The notes under the pieces are model-generated. The model saw nothing but the letters and a program-made list of their open reading frames with translations. It was not told where the DNA came from and ran no database searches. From Melampsora larici-populina 98AG31 (taxonomy: Eukaryota > Basidiomycota > Pucciniomycetes > Pucciniales > Melampsoraceae), in NCBI RefSeq assembly GCF_000204055.1, contig NW_006768800.1, positions 851,103 to 915,102 of the forward strand: a stretch of DNA of 64,000 bases, in the 5' to 3' direction. Position numbers and translations under genes: made by a program. Positions 58,112-64,000 of the stretch are shown piece by piece. Position 1 is the first letter of the stretch, and every line of letters starts with the position of its first letter.

Positions 58112-58993
58112 GGGTACAATTAATGACAGCCCCACGGCCAACTTTGTAGTTTTGAGAAAATCTACCAACAGAAGCTCCATTCCCGTTGCTGCCTAAACAC
58201 TCCAAGGTAATGGCTAATTGATGTTTGACAGATGGTGGCGGATTTCGACTAGTTGAAAAGAAAACCGGGTGGGTTTCTTATCAACGCAAGAAGGGTGTCA
58301 AAGCATTCGGGACATGTTCTCAGGGCTTGTTGAAAATCCGTACGTCAATCGCGTAACATATCCTTCAAATTGAAGGGACTTTCTAGAGGAGCCCAAGATC
58401 TTGGGACTAGATATCTCAAGTTTGAAACTAATACGAGGCATTCAGCTCATTTGTCTTCTTCATCAAAGAGATCATCATGTAGTTCAGCCATCTCAGGATT
58501 TTCCAGGTAGAACAAGCTGCCATTGGTTTCGAAATCTTCGATATCTTCGACTCCATCTTTTCCAGGTATTGAAAGGTTTGAATCCGCATGTGCAAAGATA
58601 CACAAGTTGGTGAGGTCACAGAGTATCTTTGCTCTTTCTGACATTTGAGGCATTGCTGATTCAGGACGTTTTAGGTAGGTAAGGTGTGATTTGGCTTGTT
58701 TTAGGCGCTTTGCCAAGATGAGGGTGTGGTGGTGAGATTCAGAGCCTTGTCAGCTCAGAAAGAAAGTTGGGTCTGAGTCTGATCCCTTTACCAGTGGAGA
58801 CTCCATGGTTGATCATTGGTAAAAAAAAGAAATGTCCGTTGGACTCTTTTGTGCCTTTGTCTCAAAGGCTTCAAAACTTATACTTGCAACCTTTTAAGGA
58901 ATTCGAGCAGGCTTTTTAGGCATGCTCGCGCCTCAAAAAGCCTGCTTGCCTGCTTTTATTCAACTGCTTGGAATTTTGAACTTGAACTGCCCT

Positions 58994-59040
58994 AATACTC
59001 ACTTTACTGAGTAAACTCATACTTGCTCCTGCATCCCTGC
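58994..59040 (-). repeat. short dispersed repeat, right inverted copy
   Basis: On the minus strand it reads GCAGGGATGCAGGAGCAAGT then ATGAGT, related to 43551-43605. It abuts the right end of Harbinger element 2. Confidence 0.4.
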
Positions 59041-61012
59041 CGTGGTGCACTGCTTTTTTTGGTCAGCACCACAGCAATAGTTGTGAGATTATGTAGCACC
59101 CCAGTCTGTAACGCCACAGAGCCACAGGCAGACCACCTTTTGGTGGACAGAGAAGTGGAGAATCTGGGGATTGTGTCTGAGATTTTGAGAGTGAGACTTT
59201 TGTGAGATTCTGAGAATACAGCTTATCCACTAATAAAGAGCATACATTATGAGCATCTGCACTCATTTGCGGTTGTTAACTTGGTCACATTGTGGTGATC
59301 TATTTATGAAATCAATCAAGAAAATTAATCATCATTACTTTATCAAGTTATTCGGAAACTTCAGTATAGCAGGAAATTCGAAATGCAGGTTTTCAGATCA
59401 ATTGAAGCTCTTAGAGGCTTATGTAGACTTATTAGTTCAATATTATGTCATCTCATTTCAAACATATTCTTAAGATCATTATAGTTTACTTGCAAAGTTG
59501 TTACAAAAATACAGAAAAAGAGAAGATAAGAAAAACTCAATAAAATAGGTATACAGGTTGGAAAATGGTTTTAAGGATATTGATAATTAAGTTATGGGTT
59601 TATTAAGGTTAGAATATGAAAGAACAACACTTTATTATACAGTAACAATTTTAATACTGAAGGTTGATAAGGGAAAACAGAAGATATTAGCAGAAAGGTA
59701 TTTTTTCAAAGATGGTAAACAAGGGTTATACGTGTAGTTTACATATGTAATGGTGGTAGTGATGGAAATTAAGGTTGCCAAGAGGATTTTCCGGGATTTT
59801 TAAGGTTGTGGGAGATGATGTCATATTACATGAGCAAGAAAAAAGGAGTAGCAGCTGTGGAAAGTGAAGAAAATAATTGAATTTTGTCAAAAATGAAGGT
59901 TTTCAGCTAAATACATATGTCAAATGACGTCAGATTAGGTTGGTAGATAGCTCATTCAATGCAGAAGAGTGTATTACATAATGTACAAACTTTAAATCAT
60001 TGGTAACGGAGGTTTATGTAAAAAGTTATAAGGCAAATAGGAAATTGGTGTGACTCTCGAATTTACAGTCACAAGTCAACATGTAACACCAAAAACCTTA
60101 ACTTCACAATGAAATATCTTACTCATCACTCATCAGAAATAGGTCATATGGGTGTCATAAATGATCAGTATCCCGAGGGCTACAAGATGCACCATAGTAG
60201 ATCAAAATTGGACCACATCTGAAAAAATTTGTAATCTTAAAAATTGGTCTGCAGCTAGTTTACAAGGAAAAAATCACCTGTATTCATCTTAAGAAGTGCT
60301 GTATATTAAATCATTGCGTCATTGGTCACTTTTGGCTGTGAAAATTACATCATACATTAGTAATAAGATCATTACATTGCGTCATTACATGGTTTTTAGG
60401 GTTCTTTAGGCGGATTTGGCTGGTGTTTGAAGCTGTTGACTATTGTAAAGGTTGTTACATGTGGATACAAGTACTCCTTGATGAATTTGGGATTGTTTTT
60501 CCCCTTTCTGCATCTTATACCTTTGTTGTAGTGTTATAAATCACCATTTATTTACTATATTTGTACTAAGATCACTTAAATCTGCCCCTTCAAAGCAAGG
60601 AGAAATTTATTTACGTGTGTTAAAGACTATAAGTCAAATTGGGAATAATACTTAACAACAGTATTGCTAGTAATAACATAGTGTGTGGACTTTTTTGCGC
60701 TTAAAATCTGGGAATAATACTACACAACAGTATTGCTTTATTTCTCTGGTGCCTTTATCTTTTTCTCTGTTATCACAAAGTGGTCAGCAAGTGCCCTTGT
60801 GCTGGTTTACTTGAAGAAGGCAGTCTTTAGGCAACTTCTACTATATTACACGTAGTAGATTATCCCTTCTTAGGTGTTGTAAAGCTCTTGTTGAGCTTTA
60901 AATACTACAACGTGCGGTAACAACCGCTACATTAAGCAAAAAATTACCTAACTCAACCAAATCTTGCACTTGTTTGCGTTAGCAGCGCGGTAACGTTTGT
61001 AACTTCACCAAT
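59041..61012. other. AT-rich non-coding region
   Basis: No supported gene. A 28-nt motif (GGGAATAATACTTAACAACA + GTATTGCT) occurs at 60641 and again at 60710 with two to three changes. A short palindrome, GTTGTAAAGCTC...GAGCTTTAAATACTACAAC, lies near 60875-60911. Confidence 0.4.
60641..60738 (+). repeat. pair of 28-nt direct repeats
   Basis: GGGAATAATACTTAACAACA and GGGAATAATACTACACAACA, each followed by GTATTGCT, 69 nt apart. Confidence 0.7.
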
Positions 61013-61013
61013 A

Positions 61014-61213
61014 GGGGGTCTCATGTTCATTTTTTTGCGTAATTTTTATAAATTTGGACAAGTTGTTTGTAAAAAATCTCTGTAAAACAACATATTTTTA
61101 ATGTGGGACACCTAAAAAGGTGTCCTGCTGTAAAAAAAATCACGCATATTTTACAACAACGGGCAAGTTGTTGTAGCGTAAAAAGACGCAAAAAATCTTA
61201 ACTTGAAACCCCC
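61014..61213. mobile_element. 200-bp Harbinger-type MITE
   Basis: Left GGGGGTCTCATGTTCATTTT and right (reverse complement) GGGGGTTTCAAGTTAAGATT, both leading into TTTTGCG. The right terminus resembles that of Harbinger element 1 (GGGGGTGTCAAGTCAA). Flanks are ATA and TAA, sharing TA. The interior is hairpin-prone (GACACC/GGTGTCC). No coding potential. Confidence 0.68.
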
Positions 61214-61331
61214 TAATCACAGCCCCCAATCACAGGTCACTGGCACGCCAGGGCAACCAACTAAATCAGGATTTTATTGGTCATTTATTGAAAATATGTT
61301 GGAAAATTAACAATTAATCATTGAATATTTA

Positions 61332-62250
61332 GTGGAAATATATGAGACAACTTCTGATTATTTATCAGAGCTCACAAAGTTGGTGGAACAGCACCAAGCC
61401 AGCCCGGGAGATGGATGGCCTCATATAATGAAAAAGCCTAACTTGCATTTTGCTGAACACATTGGCTCCATCTCAACACTTCTTGGGCCACCTGCTTATA
61501 TGGCTAGCTGGTCAGGGGAGCGGATAATTGGAAGCCTAGTTGCTGCACAAAAAAATTGAAATCAGAGTCTGTCCCTATCTCAATCTTAGTCGTATAAACA
61601 ATCAGCTGACATTCTTTTTCCATGACCAGAACGGGAGGGCGAGTCATTACTTCAGTACTATTCCAGGCATAGCTTTTTCCAAGCCATGATGAATAACAAT
61701 CATGTGGTGTTTGAAAATGATCCAGTTCTTGGAAAATACATCTTCAGGAAGCACTTGACAAAGTGGATAGAAAAACAACTTAGTCCTATCACCTTTGAGA
61801 CACTTTGAAAGAATGGTCATACAGGGGCAGAGTAAACTGGACGCTCAAAATTTGATGTCACCACAAGCATCCTCATTTCAAGAAAGCCACATAGCACTTA
61901 CAAGAAGACGCCTGGAAATAGCTACATCTTGTATTTTTCACAACTCATGTAAATGGAAGGGATGTATCACTGACATTATCAAGCTTCCCAATTCTGAACA
62001 TCCACTACTTGTTGTCAATTCATTGATACCTCTTTCTGACAATGAAAACAAACACAAAAATCTGTACTATTTGTTGCCAGACTTGCTGAACACCTCAGTG
62101 CTATACAACAAGCATGGAGGATATCATGTCATTGAGTGCAACAAGGTCTTTGGGCAGCTAGTGGTCATCAAGAACAAAACAGGCACTTTTGATATTCAAC
62201 ACCCAACAATCTCAACAGTTGAATTGATGAATTTGTTGAGTCTTTGTTGA
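61332..62250 (+). pseudogene. CACTA/KDZ-like transposase C-terminal remnant
   Basis: KPNLHFAEHIGSISTLLGPP ... ASWSGERIIGSLV is reminiscent of the conserved block near the C-terminus of tnp2-type CACTA transposases (HxxxHxxxxIxxFGP...WxFxxERxxG). In another frame a GELLLQYYSRHSFFQ-like segment (about 61630-61680) would follow, as in those proteins. From 61795 a 151-residue frame continues with RRLEIATSCIFHNSCKWKGC and YHVIECNKVFGQLVVI. Multiple stops and frame changes separate the pieces. Family assignment rests on short motifs and is tentative. Confidence 0.45.
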
Positions 62251-62550
62251 AGATGAGTTTCTGATGTATACTGATTTTTGCAATTCATTCATGGATTTGT
62301 ACAAGCACTGGATGATGACACAGATATGGAGGAATTATAGTCTAGGTTACCAAAGACTTAAAATTTGATTCTAGAGGGGTTTGATCAAGGCACCATCTTT
62401 GTTTGAAAACACTTGTACAATTTACAATGAAAATATGGCTGTACCTCATTCAGGGGACTGCCTAAGAGTCTGACAGATATTTCCAAATCGTTCTTCCATA
62501 CTTGCCACCTATCATGAATCATCAAGATTCAGGATTTTTCTATGTATCAT

Positions 62551-62581
62551 CACGGGTTATGCAGCTGCGCAGGTCAGACTG
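62551..62581 (-). repeat. isolated terminus of a pogo-1-type element
   Basis: CACGGGTTATGCAGCTGCGC followed by AGGTCAGACTG and TA matches the right terminal region of pogo element 1 (29091-29140), lacking about 20 nt of internal sequence. No partner end was found, so it is a remnant or a deleted copy. Confidence 0.65.
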
Positions 62582-62583
62582 TA

Positions 62584-64000
62584 GGTACTGCTTCATAACT
62601 CGATGATTGACAGTTGATGTCTGCTTGATAAACTTCCAACGCTGGTCTCCTACCATATGACAAACATTTGACAACATTCCAGGTGCATCTGTAAGAAACA
62701 TGGGTGCGGCACCCTGAGATTGGACAGGAAGCTGCAGGGTTTCAAGCCTACAATTGGCCTGGTGATAGCACATATGTGATGTAATGTAACCTCATAAGGC
62801 TGTGCAGCTGTAATTTTATGGGAGCTAGTGAAGCATAGTTGAGAGACAATCAATGTGAACGTCAATAATTATGTATGGTCAACAATAAAATAATAGTGAA
62901 GGGAGCACAGAAGATAACAAACTATATCATCAAATTACAATAATTGGTGCACATTTAATACTAGCATACTCACCACAAGCCGTACAAAAAATGAGAATTG
63001 AGTTAGGAATTTTGGGATGGAGGCAGTAGTGCAGAAATGACAGTGACTGCATCATCAAGGTGTGAAGAGTTGGATTGGATCCCCAACATCACTTGTTGGA
63101 CCTCCCCATATTGAATCAAAAAGGAACTATCATAGCAGCTTTCTGGAAGCTTAGTACAAGCTGTAGCCAAAGGGTTGATTGCGTTCCCTGGCTCACGGTG
63201 TGTGTCAAACCACCTTGTTGCCTGTAGTCTTTGCATAAAAGTCAATTGATGCTCATAGTAAAGCCTGTCCACTAGGTGAAGCCAGCACTGTAAACATCAT
63301 TCAACTTCCCCAAATTGTAAGAGGAAAATGATTAATAGTACGGTTTGTCATAAAAGAATCTAATAATGCACACCTGAGCCATTTCACCCACACTACATAT
63401 GTGCAGCAAGCTAAGTCAATAGTTGGCTATCATGTACATACAGGTCTGCTCAGTTTTTTGCCCACCAGCAGAAATAAATCACATGTTATACCACATGTAA
63501 CTTTTTTGACTTTGAAAAAATTGTGCCCAAAATTCACTACGTATAATTCTGTAGGTGCTCAGGCAATATTGTTGAAGCTATTTCTTAGTAACAGAAAGTG
63601 TGTTACACGCAGTTGAGTTGATGAGATTACACCAAAACATTGAGTCAGTGTATGTAGTCAATCTTTGGAATGCTTTTTTTGATCTCAAAAAAGTTACAGC
63701 ATGTATTACATATGAATAACTTATCCTGATGAGCAGATAACTGAGCAGAACTGTATGTACATGATAACCACATATTCACTGAGCCTGCTACACATATGTA
63801 ATGTGGGTGTTATGGCTCAGGTGTGGAGTGATAGATCATTTTATGACAAATCATACTCCCAGTCACTTTTTCCTGCCCACTTGGGGAAGTTGAATAATGT
63901 TTGTAGTGCAGTTGCCATACGTCTCACTCTGCCAGCTGGGGCGGATTGACTTCTGAAGAGGTACATCAAGGTCTTCCTCCATATCCAAACAACAGTCTGC
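62584..64000. other. non-coding, nothing firmly recognised
   Basis: Short open frames on both strands (for example 63003-63272, minus) have no clear homology and could be further decayed transposon sequence next to the CACTA-like remnant. No complete gene or RNA. Confidence 0.35.

Larger units (their letters stand above)
55229..58806 (-). pseudogene. Harbinger element 2 transposase, split by a solo LTR
   Basis: Homologous throughout to the element-1 transposase. The N-terminal part (58806-58112) has SERAKILCDLTNLCIFAHAD and KDMLRD, then a stop, RTDFQQALRTCPECFDTLL, a frame change and KHQLAITLECLGSNGNGASVG ... GRGAVINCT. The solo LTR (58111-56092) interrupts it at the codon after INCT. It resumes with RWVIKAILD, a stop, GEGFPGCVAFVDGTTIPLCQ (first Asp), HRYSIDIQIICDCDQRITYI, GWPGLCCDSTVYNKS (second Asp) and, after an intron, EYLIANSAYTPTKT and CNKHSIGVCKLCWASLQCLR, where the catalytic Glu has become Lys. 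Dead gene. Confidence 0.8.
51096..58993. mobile_element. PIF/Harbinger element 2 (degenerate, two-gene)
   Basis: The left end AGGGCAATTCAAGTTT pairs with the right end, whose reverse complement is AGGGCAGTTCAAGTTC. Both sides carry TAAT-type flanks, though the exact 3-bp duplication is ambiguous. It starts one base after the right target duplication of element 1. Gene layout mirrors element 1: DNA-binding-protein gene on plus (51931-53875), transposase on minus (58806-55229), convergent. Both genes carry several stops, and the transposase is split by a solo LTR. Older than element 1. Confidence 0.72.

Overview
The window looks like nuclear DNA of a basidiomycete fungus, most likely a rust (Pucciniales). 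It is AT-rich. Its genes carry many short GT-AG introns (about 50-100 nt), the recognisable proteins are fungal, and roughly half of the window is transposable elements of kinds common in rust genomes: a tyrosine-recombinase retrotransposon, two pogo/Tc1-like elements, two two-gene PIF/Harbinger elements, solo LTRs, a MULE-like element and small MITE/SINE-type repeats. The assignment to rusts is inference; no marker gene is present.

Layout. 1-3.0 kb: a serine-rich protein of unknown function (-). 4.1-10.0 kb: a complete-looking tyrosine-recombinase retrotransposon (-) with Gag, RT-RNase H and YR genes inside split direct repeats A1...B1-A2-B2. 11.4-14.3 kb: a solo LTR carrying a nested 830-bp element with perfect 151-bp inverted repeats. 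16.4-22.6 kb: two host genes (+), a Zrc1/Cot1-type zinc transporter (11 exons) and a GT49/LARGE-like glycosyltransferase (3 exons). 25.25-29.14 kb: pogo-like element 1. 29.3-30.1 kb: an LTR-like fragment and a tRNA-derived SINE. 31.3-33.3 kb: a multicopper oxidase (-) with one apparent frameshift. 34.2-35.7 kb: histidinol-phosphate aminotransferase (+). 36.5-39.4 kb: TPR-containing phosphatase PP5/Ppt1 (-), divergent from a CLASP-like TOG protein (+) at 39.6-42.9 kb. 43.66-51.09 kb: Harbinger element 1. Its DNA-binding-protein gene is split by pogo-like element 2 (46.73-49.36 kb), whose spliced transposase frame is intact. 51.10-58.99 kb: a degenerate Harbinger element 2, directly abutting element 1, whose transposase is split by a second copy of the solo LTR. 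61.0-62.6 kb: a Harbinger-type MITE, a CACTA-like transposase remnant and an isolated pogo-1 terminus. The rest is non-coding or unrecognised.

How the parts fit. The host genes are housekeeping-type (metal tolerance, protein glycosylation, histidine synthesis, Hsp90-linked phosphatase, microtubule binding) and form no pathway cluster. The transposon block at 43.6-59 kb is a readable insertion history: two Harbinger elements side by side, one interrupted by pogo 2 at a TA site whose empty site can be reconstructed, the other interrupted by a retroelement that later collapsed to a solo LTR. The most unusual biology I can support is (a) an extra N-terminal domain, encoded on its own exon, shared by both pogo-like transposases, (b) the complete A1/B1-A2-B2 tyrosine-recombinase retroelement with a spliced gag, and (c) the perfect-TIR 830-bp element. 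Exon boundaries are manual splice-site readings checked for frame continuity, not transcript evidence.
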